DNA of 64,000 nucleotides, from contig CAZORE010000024.1 in the NCBI GenBank assembly GCA_964581815.1, forward strand, positions 1-64,000, in the 5' to 3' direction. This stretch comes from Trebonia sp964581815. Lineage in GTDB: Bacteria; Actinomycetota; Actinomycetes; Streptosporangiales; Streptosporangiaceae. Both the position numbers and the translations under genes were made by a program. The stretch's first letter is position 1; every line of letters starts with the position of its first letter. Below are positions 15,501 to 24,197 of this stretch, piece by piece. The notes beneath the pieces are model-generated. The model was not told the DNA's origin. It made no database searches and was given only the letters and a program-made list of their open reading frames with translations.

Positions 15501-16823
15501 CTACCCAACGAAGCCCAGCGGGATCGCTTCGGCCATGGCCTCGTAGCCGACGTCATTCGGGTGCAGGGCGTCGCCCGTGCTGGCCGACGCGGAGTTGGCT
15601 CCGTACGCCGGGTTGATGTACTGCGAGTTGTACGGGTCCGCCATGATCTTCGCGAAGTCGATCACTCCGTCGAATGCGTGGGTGGTCTGGATCCATGAAT
15701 TGACCTGTTCGCGCAACTGCTCCCCGTACGCCGTGCCGAAGTACCCGCCGTACACGCTGTTCGACCCCATGAACGGCATGAGCGTGCCCGCGTAGATCTT
15801 GACGCCCTTGGCGTGCGCTTCCGCGATGAGGGTCTTGTATCCGGTTTCGATCTGCGCCGCGGTCACATTCGGGTTGTTCGGGTCAGAGCAGCCGGAGTCA
15901 GGCATCCCGGCGAACCCGATGTCGTTGATCCCCTCCAGCAGGATGACGGTCTTCACGCCGGGCTGGGACAGGGCGTCGCGCTCGAACCGGGACAGGGCGC
16001 TGACGCCGTAGCAGGTGGAGTCGCTCAGGATCCGGTTGCCGCTGATGCCCTCGTCCACGATGCCCGGCGCGCGGTCGCCCGAGATCGCGTTGAGGCGGCG
16101 GGCCAGGTAGTTCGGCCAGCGGGCGTTGGCCCCCGTCAGCGACAGGTAGCCATCGGTGATGGAGTCGCCGAACGCCACGACCGTACCGTCGGCGCTCTTC
16201 GAGTACACATCAAGGCCGTCGACGAAGTACCACGAGCCGGTCGTGCCCGTATACGCAGTGGGAGCGGAGTCGCTGACGTGGTTCCCCGAGGCGGTGTAGT
16301 TGTTCTGCTGCGCGTCGGAGTGGTTGGTCGCACCCCCGGTGGCGTCTGGGAGGTAGACGCTGACGGCGAGCTCGGTCTGCGGCTGGACGTCGAAACTCAC
16401 CGGATCGCTCACCTCCTGTGCGCCTGACGGGATGGTCACCGACGTCTTCCCGCCGAACGTCACGGTGCGGCTCGTCCCCGGCAGCAGCTGCGACCCGTCG
16501 AGGACGACGCCCACGCTAACGGCCCCGACCTGGAGCGGTGCCGACCCGAAGGTGTTGCTTAGTTGTACGCGGAGTGAGCTGCCGCCGACGCTCGTGTCGA
16601 CGATGTTCCGTACCGTTTGGTCGGAGAAGCTCGTGCTGCCCGCCATCGGGCTTGCCGCCCAGGACGCGACCCAGCCGCCGCTGAATGCTTGCGCCGGTTT
16701 CTGGGAGGCTCCGGTTGACGCGGCGGCGGGCACCGCAGCGGCTGCTCCCAGAACGAGCGCGGCGCCGCCCAGGACGGCCGCCAGCCGCTTGCCACGAGAA
16801 CTTGCTGACGGAAAGAGTTTCAT
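15501..16823 (-). CDS. secreted SGNH/GDSL hydrolase
   Basis: The 440-residue protein starts at ATG 16823, chosen for the strong AAAGGAG upstream; the frame itself stays open to 17216. A Sec signal peptide (KRLAAVLGGAALVLGAAAAV, cut near AAAS) is followed by a beta-rich N-terminal domain. The SGNH hydrolase domain has block I FGDSITDGY with the nucleophile Ser, block III GIND, and the catalytic DALHPND with Asp and His. Actinobacterial relatives are extracellular esterases or lipases of the lysophospholipase L1 group. The substrate is unknown. The gene is monocistronic and convergent with the toxin-antitoxin module. Confidence 0.92.
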   Translation of the reverse strand: MKLFPSASSRGKRLAAVLGGAALVLGAAAAVPAAASTGASQKPAQAFSGGWVASWAASPMAGSTSFSDQTVRNIVDTSVGGSSLRVQLSNTFGSAPLQVGAVSVGVVLDGSQLLPGTSRTVTFGGKTSVTIPSGAQEVSDPVSFDVQPQTELAVSVYLPDATGGATNHSDAQQNNYTASGNHVSDSAPTAYTGTTGSWYFVDGLDVYSKSADGTVVAFGDSITDGYLSLTGANARWPNYLARRLNAISGDRAPGIVDEGISGNRILSDSTCYGVSALSRFERDALSQPGVKTVILLEGINDIGFAGMPDSGCSDPNNPNVTAAQIETGYKTLIAEAHAKGVKIYAGTLMPFMGSNSVYGGYFGTAYGEQLREQVNSWIQTTHAFDGVIDFAKIMADPYNSQYINPAYGANSASASTGDALHPNDVGYEAMAEAIPLGFVG

Positions 16824-17210
16824 CCTTTTCTCCTTTGGCTCCGTTGTCGAAAATTTCGGAATTCCTCCATCGAAATCACGGAAGCTACTGTCACCCCTAT
16901 ACCGACAGCGGTGGCGCGTCAATGGCGACGCGGGACGCCCAAACACCCGCCGCGCCCACATCTTGGGCAACCAGACGGCCAATAAAGCAGTCGCCGGATC
17001 GAGGAAAAAAACAAAAGCCCGTGCCATTGGACCAGCCCGTGCCCCGCTTGGGCTGTGATCAGATTTCGACTCTAGAAGGTGTGCCTCCGGCGGGACCTCG
17101 GCCCGGGAAGGCCCAGGTGGTCTGTTCGAGGTTGCCGGGATGACCAGCCGGGCGCGCGACGGCACATGAAACCCTGTTCGCCGCCGTGAAAGACGGCGAG
17201 TTCGGTGACC
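16824..17210. other. non-coding stretch with a possible DUF397 tail
   Basis: The first part holds the GDSL hydrolase promoter region. Near 17160-17216, the plus strand reads HETLFAAVKDGEFGDLA followed by a stop, which resembles the C-terminus of the small actinobacterial DUF397 proteins. The frame is closed by a stop about 24 codons upstream, so at most a fragment survives. Nothing else is recognisable. Confidence 0.3.
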
Positions 17211-17251
17211 TGGCATAAGAGCGGCGACCGCGAGCGGCCGCTCTTATGCCA
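17211..17251. terminator. 15-bp perfect hairpin
   Basis: The arm TGGCATAAGAGCGGC (17211-17225) pairs perfectly with 17237-17251 around an 11-base loop. An outer TTCGG/CCGAA pair extends it after small bulges. It follows the DUF397-like tail and precedes the methyltransferase remnant. It may be a terminator or a transcript-stabilising structure. No U-tract follows. Confidence 0.55.
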
Positions 17252-17353
17252 ACCGAAGTGCGGGCTGGCGGCGGGTATAAGGTGGGCGTTGCGGTGCTGG
17301 CAGTAATGGAACGCAGGAATGGCGCACGGCCCGATGCCCACAGGGGAGCCGAG

Positions 17354-17473
17354 ATGACCATCAATGAGGCAGCGGCACAGAGCAAAAGCAAGCCCGGACC
17401 GCTGCCGTTTGACACCACGAAGGCGAATCAGGCCCGTGTATACAACTACCTGCTCGGCGGCTGCTTCCGCTAA
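17354..17473 (+). pseudogene. N-terminal remnant of SAM-dependent methyltransferase (DUF574 type)
   Basis: The 39-residue frame from ATG 17354, which has AGGGGAG upstream, ends in LPFDTTKANQARVYNYLLGG followed by CFR and a stop. F-D-T-x-x-x-x-x-A-R-V-Y-D-Y-L-L-G-G is the hallmark start of the roughly 270-residue actinobacterial SAM methyltransferase family formerly called DUF574. The methyltransferase domain is absent, so this is a truncated gene. Confidence 0.7.
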
Positions 17474-17655
17474 GCACACGCTAATGGGGCGGGCTGAGTC
17501 CCGTCTAGCTCCAGATCATTATCTCTCGCGCGGAGCGGCTGGCTGTGGGAGCGCCTACCGCTTGGTGATCACGGCCGTGCAAGCTCAGCGTGATCTCGCG
17601 GCGCTGCAAGCCAAAAAGGACTGAAGAACTGACATCTTGCGACACTATAGATCGC

Positions 17656-18165
17656 ATGCGTACGCATACGAGCAGGGTTGCCAGCATCTCCGTACTTGGC
17701 CTCGCTGTGGGGCTCGCGCTGTCGGCCTGCACCGCCAGCACGACCGCCCAGCCCACCTCCAGCCCAGTCGGGACTTCCGCCTCAGCCGCCACCGTCGCGC
17801 CCGCCGCGGCTCCCAGCGCCACATCCGTGCCTGTACAGACGTTTCCCGACGGCACGTTCTACTCGCCGTCGGGAAACGTCTCCTGCGAGCTCAATTATCC
17901 CCTCCATGGCCAGACCGTGATGGCCTGCCAGACGATCAAGCCACATCTGGATGTGCAGATGGGTATTACCGGAAAGTACACAATCATCTGCACAGGCCAG
18001 AAATGCGGCCCCTCTAGCCCCCAGCCGGCGCCTACCCTCGCCTACGGTAAGGCGACCGTAGCGGGGCCATTCCGCTGCACATCGGCTACCACAGGCGTCA
18101 CCTGCCTCGCCGATGGCAAGGGCTTCCAGATCTCCAGCTCGGGCGTCACACCCGCGTCTGCCTGA
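17656..18165 (+). CDS. putative secreted lipoprotein
   Basis: A 169-residue protein with a lipoprotein signal peptide ending in LSAC (lipidated Cys25). A Thr/Ser/Ala/Pro-rich linker (about residues 26-65) follows, then a small domain with four or more cysteines (NVSCELNYP, VMACQTI, IICTGQKCG, FRCTS, VTCLAD) that probably form disulfides. It should be anchored to the outer face of the membrane. The Cys-rich domain resembles small actinobacterial secreted proteins of unknown function; I cannot name a family. ATG 17656 places the signal peptide at the N-terminus. The gene stands alone. Confidence 0.7.
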   Translation: MRTHTSRVASISVLGLAVGLALSACTASTTAQPTSSPVGTSASAATVAPAAAPSATSVPVQTFPDGTFYSPSGNVSCELNYPLHGQTVMACQTIKPHLDVQMGITGKYTIICTGQKCGPSSPQPAPTLAYGKATVAGPFRCTSATTGVTCLADGKGFQISSSGVTPASA

Positions 18166-18399
18166 TCCCGTAAAGGAAGGAACGGCCCGTTAGCGCATAT
18201 GTGCAGCTAACCTCGATCTTTCGCGTCCCTGGCATACTGGCCTGAGCTGTTCGGCTGGTGGGCACCGACCTGGCAGAGCCGGGAATCGTGCGGGTCGAGG
18301 AATGGCGGCCGGCTCCCGGGACCACCGGCACCACCAGGTCATCCCTGTGGTGCGCGGTGGGGCGTAAGCGATGAAAGGCGAGGGTGCAAGATAGGTTGG

Positions 18400-19557
18400 T
18401 CAGACAGCAGATCTCGCCATCCGTGCGGTCGCTTGGTCAAGGACGTCGGTACTGGTGGCGAAGTTGAGGCGCGCGTAGCCGCTGCCCGCGGCACCAAACC
18501 GCAGGCCAGGTTCGAGCGCGACGCGGCCGCGCTCGAGGAACCGTTCTTGAGCCTGGTTGTCCGGGCCGAGGGCTGCGCAATCAAGCCAAGCAAGAAAGGT
18601 CGCCTCGGGCGGGTGCCAGAGGAGCCTCGGGAGGCGCTGACTCAGCAGCTCAGAGAGCAGGGTTCGCCGATGGTCAAGGGTGAGCAGGAGTTGATCGAGC
18701 CAGCGCTCCCCGGCGGTGAATGCGGCAATAGCGGCAATTACCCCGAAGTGACCTATGCGCCAGCGGCTGTCGGCCGGAAACCGGCTGACCATTGCGGCCA
18801 TGCCCGGTGCGGCGGTCACGACGGCGGCACACTTCAGGCCTGCCAGGTTCCAGGCCTTGCTGGCCGACAGTACGCTGACGGCGATCTCGGAGGCGCCGGG
18901 CACGGTCAGCAGCGGAGTGAACGTAGCGCCGGGAAGCACCAGTGGGCTGTGGATCTCATCGCTGATGATGACGACCCGATAGATCCGTGCGAGCCGGACC
19001 AGTGAGGCCAGTTCATCTGCGGTATGCACCCGCCCGACCGGGTTGTGCGGGTTGCACAGGACGTAGGCCGCAGGATGGGTGGCGAACGCCGCCTCCAGCG
19101 CGGCGAGGTCGAGCCGCCACCCGGCGGCAGTGTGGGCCAAGGGAACTTCGAGCAGCCGGGCCCCGGCCTCGGGGACCCAGTCAAAGAACGGCGGATACAC
19201 CGGAGGACTGATCACCACCGCGTCGCCTGGACGGGTCAGCACCCGGAGCAGCTCCACGACGCCTACCCCGACGTCGGTCACCGCCGTGACTGACATCGGG
19301 TTAATGTTCCAGTTCCACCGGCTGGCGGCGAAGCCAGCCAGCGCCTTGCCTAGGTCAGGCACGGCCAGCGCGTACCCGGCATCGGAGCGGTCCACGGCCT
19401 CACGCAGGGCTTCCGCGATGGGAGCGGCAAGGGCGAAATCCATCTCGGCCACGGTCAGCGGAAGCACATCGGCCGGGTAGGTCTGCCACTTCGCGCTACG
19501 GCGCTGCCTGAGAACTTCGAGCGGATCTACTGGCAATTCAGGTACCGCATGGTCCAT
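18400..19557 (-). CDS. PatB/MalY-type PLP-dependent C-S lyase/aminotransferase
   Basis: A 385-residue fold-type I PLP enzyme. LPLTVAEMDFALAAPIAEAL near the N-terminus is the signature of the MalY/PatB branch (cystathionine beta-lyase-like). NPHNPVGRVHTADEL and IISDEIHSPLV provide the PLP-ring contacts, and Lys234 (SASKAWNLAGLK) is the Schiff-base lysine. The usual activity is beta-elimination of cysteine S-conjugates or cystathionine. I chose ATG 19557 because GGAAGG precedes it; the frame remains open to 19614. It is followed at a distance by no co-directional partner, while the hydrolase and NmrA genes lie upstream on the same strand. Confidence 0.9.
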   Translation of the reverse strand: MDHAVPELPVDPLEVLRQRRSAKWQTYPADVLPLTVAEMDFALAAPIAEALREAVDRSDAGYALAVPDLGKALAGFAASRWNWNINPMSVTAVTDVGVGVVELLRVLTRPGDAVVISPPVYPPFFDWVPEAGARLLEVPLAHTAAGWRLDLAALEAAFATHPAAYVLCNPHNPVGRVHTADELASLVRLARIYRVVIISDEIHSPLVLPGATFTPLLTVPGASEIAVSVLSASKAWNLAGLKCAAVVTAAPGMAAMVSRFPADSRWRIGHFGVIAAIAAFTAGERWLDQLLLTLDHRRTLLSELLSQRLPRLLWHPPEATFLAWLDCAALGPDNQAQERFLERGRVALEPGLRFGAAGSGYARLNFATSTDVLDQATARMARSAV

Positions 19558-19622
19558 GAGCACAGCCTTCCCCATCGGATCAGCACCATCAAATCCGACA
19601 ATTGAACTTATCAAGAGCCCTG

Positions 19623-20546
19623 TCAGGCCAGGTGCTTCGCGAGCCAGGCGACTATCGGCTCCGGTCGACGCTGGAACTCAAGGTAGCCGTCCCAGCGGGC
19701 GGTCGTTCCTTCGATCCAGTGGAGCTGCTTTTCAGCGACGGGGATGTTGTCGTACATCGTCTGAACGTCGCTCTGGCGGGTGAGCGCGTCGTCTCGTACC
19801 TGGTAGAGGTACGTCGGCACCCGAACGTTCCTGGCCCACTCCTGCGGGCTCCGGCGGGCGAAGTTGATACCAGTACGAACGATGATTCGCTGCTCGAGGT
19901 CGTTGATGTGTTCGGGGAGTCCGAGCCCGGCCAGCCTGCGCTCGATGATGGTTCGCGCGGTGACCGGCTGGGCCGCGACCAGGCAGCGTACCCCGTCGAA
20001 TGCCTCGGGGAACTGGGTCATCGCGGCGAAGGTCGAACTGGCGCCCAGGCATCGGCTGAACAGGCCGATGGCCATCTTGCGGGTGTCCGGGCGACTGCGG
20101 GCATAGGTCAGCGAACCGACCACATCCCGAGCCTCGAAGATCCCGCTCGACGTGATCCCTCCGTTGGCCGCGCCGCTGAGGCCGTGATTGCGGAGGTCGT
20201 AGGTGAGAACGTGGTAGCCGGCGTCGTGGAGGATTCTGTAGTCCGGGACGAAATCGACCTCGAACCCGTTACCGCTCGCGGCCCACACCGACCGCCACGG
20301 CTCGAGATGGGTCGGCATGCCGGATCGGGTGAAACCCATGGGGTGGTTGAGGATGACCAGGTTCTCTGAGCCGGCCGCGGGGATGAACCAGCCCTCCAGG
20401 GGCACCCCGTCCCGGGCCGGGAACGTGACGTCCTCGTAGTCCAGTCCCTGATCGCTCGGCGAGTGCAGGACCGGAGACCGCTGCTGCTGGCTGAACCCGT
20501 CGGCGAACCGGTCCAGGATGTCGTCGATCTGTTCCTTGGCGGGCAC
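19623..20546 (-). CDS. alpha/beta hydrolase with unusual nucleophile elbow
   Basis: The protein has an alpha/beta-hydrolase fold: a beta-strand then NHPMGFTRSG near the oxyanion region, YDLRNHGLSG, the nucleophile-elbow region IGLFSRCLGASS, and a late IEGTTARWDGY. The expected G-x-S-x-G elbow reads S-R-C-L-G, so the nucleophile would be Cys, as in dienelactone hydrolases, and a canonical catalytic His is not obvious. Its activity is therefore uncertain. GTG 20546 is preferred as start because it follows the upstream gene's stop; a longer frame to 20594 would overlap that gene by 40 bases. It is in the same operon as the NmrA-like gene. Confidence 0.75.
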   Translation of the reverse strand: MPAKEQIDDILDRFADGFSQQQRSPVLHSPSDQGLDYEDVTFPARDGVPLEGWFIPAAGSENLVILNHPMGFTRSGMPTHLEPWRSVWAASGNGFEVDFVPDYRILHDAGYHVLTYDLRNHGLSGAANGGITSSGIFEARDVVGSLTYARSRPDTRKMAIGLFSRCLGASSTFAAMTQFPEAFDGVRCLVAAQPVTARTIIERRLAGLGLPEHINDLEQRIIVRTGINFARRSPQEWARNVRVPTYLYQVRDDALTRQSDVQTMYDNIPVAEKQLHWIEGTTARWDGYLEFQRRPEPIVAWLAKHLA

Positions 20547-20554
20547 GGTGGCGT

Positions 20555-21448
20555 CTAGGCCAGGACGGCCGGCTTGAGAACTTCTTCGCACCACTGGCGG
20601 AACGTGGTGGGGGTACTGGACTTCGCCGTGCGGGTCACGGCGTTGTCGAGGCCGTTGTCCTTGGCAACCGCCATGTCGAGCATTGCCTGGGCCATGGCGT
20701 CGGACATTCCGAATCCGGTAAACCTGGCCTTATAGGCGGCGCCGGGGATCTGCTGGAAGGTCACCGGCTTGGCCAGCACCTCGGAGATTATCTGCGCCAT
20801 GTCGTTGTTGGACAGGTCCTCGGCCCCGAGTACCGGGACATCCTGCTGCCCGCTCCACGAGTCGTCGAGCAGCAGTGCTGCGGCGACGGCGGCAATATCG
20901 CGCGTGGCCACCATCGGGATCTTGCGGTCGGCGGAGATCGGGGAGAAGAACTTGCCCTGAGTCTTGATGGCCTCGACCTGGTTGAGGAGGTTGTCCATGA
21001 ACGAGGGCATGGTCAGGGCGCGGTAGCTCACGCCCGTGGCGGCGATCAGGTCTTCCATCGCGAGCGAGGCCGTTACATGTCCGGCGTTCGCGGCCCATGG
21101 TGTCCCGCGGCCCAGGGCCGTGATGATGACGACCCGCTTGACGCCCTGGGCCTTGAATGCCTCGCACGCCGGCCGGGTGAAGTCGACGTAGGCGGCGGCG
21201 GCGCTGTCGGCGTGGGGGTCCGGCGGCGTCAGCCAGAACACGGAGTCAGCGCCTGCGAATGCCTGGGTGACGACGTCGTGGTCGCTGTGTGATCCCTGTA
21301 CGACCTCGACGCGGTCACGCGCGTGGACCGGAAGGGCGGCGGGGTCTCTGATGATTACCCGGATGTGCTCACCTTCGGCGGCGGTCTTGAGGATGTTGTC
21401 GAGGACCTGGTGGCCGATGTCGCCCGTGGGCGCGGTGATGACGATCAT
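20555..21448 (-). CDS. NmrA-like NAD(P)-binding protein
   Basis: A 297-residue atypical SDR of the NmrA/HSCARG type. The N-terminus has the dinucleotide motif TAPTGDIGHQV, followed by a GADSVFWLTPPDP segment and VKRVVIITALG. The usual SDR Tyr-x-x-x-Lys pair is not apparent. Members act as NAD(P)H-sensing proteins or isoflavone/quinone-type reductases. GAAGGAGACACAC precedes the ATG. The alpha/beta hydrolase follows nine bases downstream, so they form an operon divergent from the MarR gene at 21873, which probably controls it. Confidence 0.88.
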   Translation of the reverse strand: MIVITAPTGDIGHQVLDNILKTAAEGEHIRVIIRDPAALPVHARDRVEVVQGSHSDHDVVTQAFAGADSVFWLTPPDPHADSAAAAYVDFTRPACEAFKAQGVKRVVIITALGRGTPWAANAGHVTASLAMEDLIAATGVSYRALTMPSFMDNLLNQVEAIKTQGKFFSPISADRKIPMVATRDIAAVAAALLLDDSWSGQQDVPVLGAEDLSNNDMAQIISEVLAKPVTFQQIPGAAYKARFTGFGMSDAMAQAMLDMAVAKDNGLDNAVTRTAKSSTPTTFRQWCEEVLKPAVLA

Positions 21449-21557
21449 GTGTGTCTCCTTCAGCGATGGACCAAAGCGGACTATGCCGTGCTGTGTTCCC
21501 GCTAGGTGGGTGCCTCGCCGCGACGGCGGCGGCGGCCAGATCCTCAGCCTTCTTGGG

Positions 21558-21761
21558 TCAGACCTCGCGGCCAGAAGGATCGAAGATCTCGTTCACGCCT
21601 CGCCATGATGGGGTCGCGCCGATCGCGCCGAGCCCGGACGGGAAACGCATCATCTTGGTGTAGCCGAACTTCTGCAGCTCACTGACCAAAAGGCCGGGCC
21701 GCATCTGAGGATCGCCAGGGACTGGGGCGGCGCCCGGGTTGGGCACCTTCCTCCACCTCAA
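21558..21761 (-). CDS. small open frame of unknown function (possible fragment)
   Basis: A 67-residue frame (containing LLVSELQKFGYTKMMRFPSG and ending NEIFDPSGREV) looks protein-like rather than compositionally random, but I do not recognise it. The only start near the top is a TTG at 21761. It lies between the NmrA-like gene and the twin MarR operators on the same strand as the NmrA gene. It may be a short conserved protein or the C-terminal remnant of a larger one. Confidence 0.3.
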   Translation of the reverse strand: MRWRKVPNPGAAPVPGDPQMRPGLLVSELQKFGYTKMMRFPSGLGAIGATPSWRGVNEIFDPSGREV

Positions 21762-21790
21762 CTTGAACGTACACTAGAGCTTGCATATCG

Positions 21791-21845
21791 TCAAGTGCTT
21801 GACCAAGATGGCAATGCCGTGCCCGTGCCCGTATCAAGCACTTGA
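21791..21845. promoter_or_regulatory. twin palindromic operators for MarR regulator
   Basis: TCAAGTGCTTGA (21791-21802) and its exact reverse complement TCAAGCACTTGA (21834-21845) are 43 bases apart centre to centre, about four helical turns, in the divergent region between the MarR gene and the minus-strand NmrA operon. This fits two dimers of one regulator bound on the same face of DNA. Confidence 0.6.
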
Positions 21846-21872
21846 CCCCTGTTTCGGACTACCCTCAATCTC

Positions 21873-22343
21873 ATGGAGCCACCACTCACGACCGAAGGTA
21901 AGGATGCTTGGCGCCGGGTGATATGGACCCTGCGTCGAGCCGACCTCGCCGTGCAACGCGCCAAAGAACCGGGCCTGCGGGCCGTCGGCGTTCCTCAAGC
22001 GCACTACGCCCTCCTGATGCACGTGCACGCCTTCCCCGGCTACTCCGGAGCCGAGATCGGCCGCGGCCTCGGCGTCACCACCCAGGCGGTGGCCCTGCTC
22101 GCCGCCAAGCTGGAAGCCCAAGGCCTACTGGAACGTCGCACCCACCCGCGGCACCGCAACGTTAAGGAGCTCCACATCACCGCCGCCGGCCTCGAGGCCT
22201 TGCAAGCGGCCGAGACGGTCATCACCGGGCTGGAACAACGCGTGCGCGACGCCCTCGGAACCGAGCGCAGCGAGCAGCTACGCCTCCTGCTCGAAACAGT
22301 CATCCAGCATCTCGGCGCAAAAGCACCACAGGGCGAGAGCTAA
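21873..22343 (+). CDS. MarR family transcriptional regulator
   Basis: A 156-residue MarR protein with the winged helix (GAEIGRGLGVTTQAVALLAAK, then LEAQGLLERRTHPRHRNVKELHITAAG). Helical N- and C-terminal dimerisation segments flank it. The wing has the conserved D/H-x-R-x-x-x-x-L-T pattern in slightly altered form (HPRHRNVKELHIT). Its promoter contains two copies of a TCAAG-type palindrome, so autoregulation and control of the divergent NmrA/hydrolase operon are likely. The ligand is unknown; none of the Cys residues of oxidation-sensing MarR proteins is present. Confidence 0.9.
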   Translation: MEPPLTTEGKDAWRRVIWTLRRADLAVQRAKEPGLRAVGVPQAHYALLMHVHAFPGYSGAEIGRGLGVTTQAVALLAAKLEAQGLLERRTHPRHRNVKELHITAAGLEALQAAETVITGLEQRVRDALGTERSEQLRLLLETVIQHLGAKAPQGES

Positions 22344-22701
22344 CCCAAGCCCCGCCTGGTGACGCATCGGCCCGGCCTCCCGCACCCCGTGCTCTTCCAG
22401 GAGCCCCGAGCCGATCACGGCGACCGCGTCATGGTACGGCCCCTCCGGCTCTGCGTCAGCCCCGCCTGGAGTCGCTCGCGCGGGCTGGAGCCAGACCAAA
22501 GACACACACCGTGACCATGGCCGCAGCGAGCGGCTCCCTGAACGCCTACCTAAACGGCGTTGCCTGTCCCGGCGCGCATCATGTGACTTCTGGCCTGCGG
22601 AAAGTGTCATCACGCAGCGCGCTGGGAGGAGCGTTGGCAGCGGGCGCGGGAACCGCCGTTCCGGGCTGCCTGGAGGTCTTCGCGGGACGCGGCCCGGCGG
22701 G
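22344..22701. other. unassigned stretch between MarR gene and nuclease remnant
   Basis: About 358 bases without a convincing gene. On the minus strand, EGPYHDAVAVIGSGLLEEHG (near 22370-22450) reads like protein, but no family, start codon or ribosome binding site supports it. It may be another decayed gene. Confidence 0.3.
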
Positions 22702-23028
22702 GGCGAGGCGTTCATCGCGCTGCTGACGTACATTGAGCTTGTGAGTGAGGCACGAGCCGGCGAGCTGCACGACCTGGCCGCCTCGCTGGGCCCGGACGCA
22801 GAGGAGGCGTACGTGACCACCGCAGAAATGCTCCGTGCCGAGGGGGAGGCCCGCGGCAAGGCCCGCGGCAAGGCCGAAGACATCCTCGTGGTCTTCGAGC
22901 AGCGCGGCATCGACGTGGACGACAAGTCGCGTGAGCTGATCGAGTCCTGCACGGACCTGGACACCCTGAACGGCTGGTTCCGCCGCGCGCTCAAGGCGGA
23001 CAAGGCCAACGACCTCTTCGGGGAGTAG
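22702..23028 (+). pseudogene. C-terminal remnant of Rpn/PD-(D/E)XK-type nuclease
   Basis: The frame reads GGEAFIALLTYIELVSEARA, then a segment with repeated ARGKARGKAE and VFEQRGIDVDDKSRELIESC, ending FGE. This is the C-terminal part of the actinobacterial Rpn-like (recombination-promoting nuclease/putative transposase) proteins, whose tails typically have R/K-G-K-A-E repeats and a short helical domain with CTDLD. The N-terminal PD-(D/E)XK nuclease domain is missing. A GTG at 22741 could still start a 95-residue peptide, but a truncated gene is more likely. Confidence 0.6.
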
Positions 23029-23163
23029 CGTCGGAACGCCGGTACGGCATCAAAACCGACGGATATGCCTGACCTGCACTGATGTGGGCAGCGAGCCGGA
23101 TGCCTGAGCACTGACGGCCTAGCGGCCACCGTGGGACCGGGGGTCACTCGCGCGGTCCCGGAA

Positions 23164-23670
23164 TCAGGCCTTGCCCGCTGTCTCTCGCGGGTTGCGGTCG
23201 AACGCGGTGAGGGTCGGTTCGGCGAGTTGGGCGGCCCGGCGCAGGTCGCGTTGGATGGCGTCGCCGAGGGCGGCGAGCGAGGTGGCGTGCTGGACGTGGT
23301 TGTAGGTTGACTGCTGCCGGACCCGGACCAGGCCCGCGATCACGAAGGTGGCGAGCTGCACCTCGGGGTCGGTCGGGTCAGCGCCCACGCGGTTGGCGAG
23401 CGCGTCGGACATTTCCTCGGTGAAGCGCGCGAAGTCCGCAAGCCGCGCGCCGGCGAGCGATGGCGATCCGGTGGCGTTGAAGAGCAGCCGGAGCAGGTGC
23501 AGTTGGCGGTCTTCGTCCAGGGGCCCGCGCTGAGCGGGGTGAATCCCTCCGGCCAGCGCCTGCACAACGGTTTCGACGAGGGTGATGCCGCCGCGTTCGC
23601 GCACGGCATCCGCGACGGCGTTGATCCTGGACCCGAACCGGTCGAAGAGCATCGACTCCTTGGTCGGACA
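23164..23670 (-). pseudogene. C-terminal fragment of TetR family regulator
   Basis: From about 23670 the minus strand reads CPTKESMLFDRFGSRINAVA, which is the end of the TetR helix-turn-helix (normally F-P-T-K-E) followed by a ligand-binding domain to residue 162 (LADFARFTEEMSDALANRVG, then TFVIAGLVRVRQQ). The DNA-binding residues upstream are gone. In their place, fused with a frame change at 23664-23670, is the N-terminus of an SDR. An internal ATG at 23652 could produce a ligand-binding domain alone, but the gene is best read as broken. Confidence 0.7.
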
Positions 23671-23843
23671 GCGAGGGTGACATGGGCGCCCGCGGTGGCC
23701 AGCACCCGGGCCGTCTCCGCCCCGATCCCCGAGGACGCCCCCGTGACCACCGCCCGCAGGCCGTGCAGGTCAACGCCGGCGGTCACCTCCTCGGCGGTGC
23801 TCGAGCCGTTGAAGCGCGTGGTGATGAGCGGACGCTGGGTCAT
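23664..23843 (-). pseudogene. N-terminal fragment of SDR oxidoreductase
   Basis: The ATG at 23843 opens a frame with the SDR cofactor motif VTGASSGIGAETARVLATAG and AHVTLAVR, closely resembling residues 17-60 of the SDR at 5917-6864. After LAVR the reading frame leaves SDR sequence and enters, in another frame, the TetR fragment. Without the rest of the Rossmann fold and active site it cannot be functional. Confidence 0.75.
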
Positions 23844-24197
23844 CGTCTTCCCCCTGGAAGGTCACCGGGCGGCCCGGACGGACACCGGCTCCGAGCCGAC
23901 TATACAAATTTCACGGTCCACCCACCCAGGCGGCCTCATCGTGCCACAACCGGAGCATTCTGTCCGCATCGGCTCGACTTCGCCTCTCCAGTGGCGTACC
24001 GTGATCACTGATACGGCGGGTAGTCCCGTAGCCGTGTTGGGGCCTGTTCCGACCATCGGCAGTCTCCGGGAGCGCTGCTCCGGACGTCCGCATCGCTGGC
24101 TTCAAGGATGAATCCACGAGACGCCTGACTCGGGCAGAACGACCGCAAACGGCCCGCTAACGGTCTTGTCGCGTCCGTCAATCCATGAGGAGACACC
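23844..24197. other. intergenic stretch upstream of cupin gene
   Basis: About 354 bases with no supported gene. The last 20 bases include ATGAGGAGACACC, the ribosome binding site of the cupin gene. I see no clear operator or remnant. Confidence 0.4.

Noticed and set aside
15501..17216. Longer 571-residue version of the GDSL hydrolase
   Set aside because: The extra N-terminus is not a signal peptide and lacks a ribosome binding site; ATG 16823 has both.
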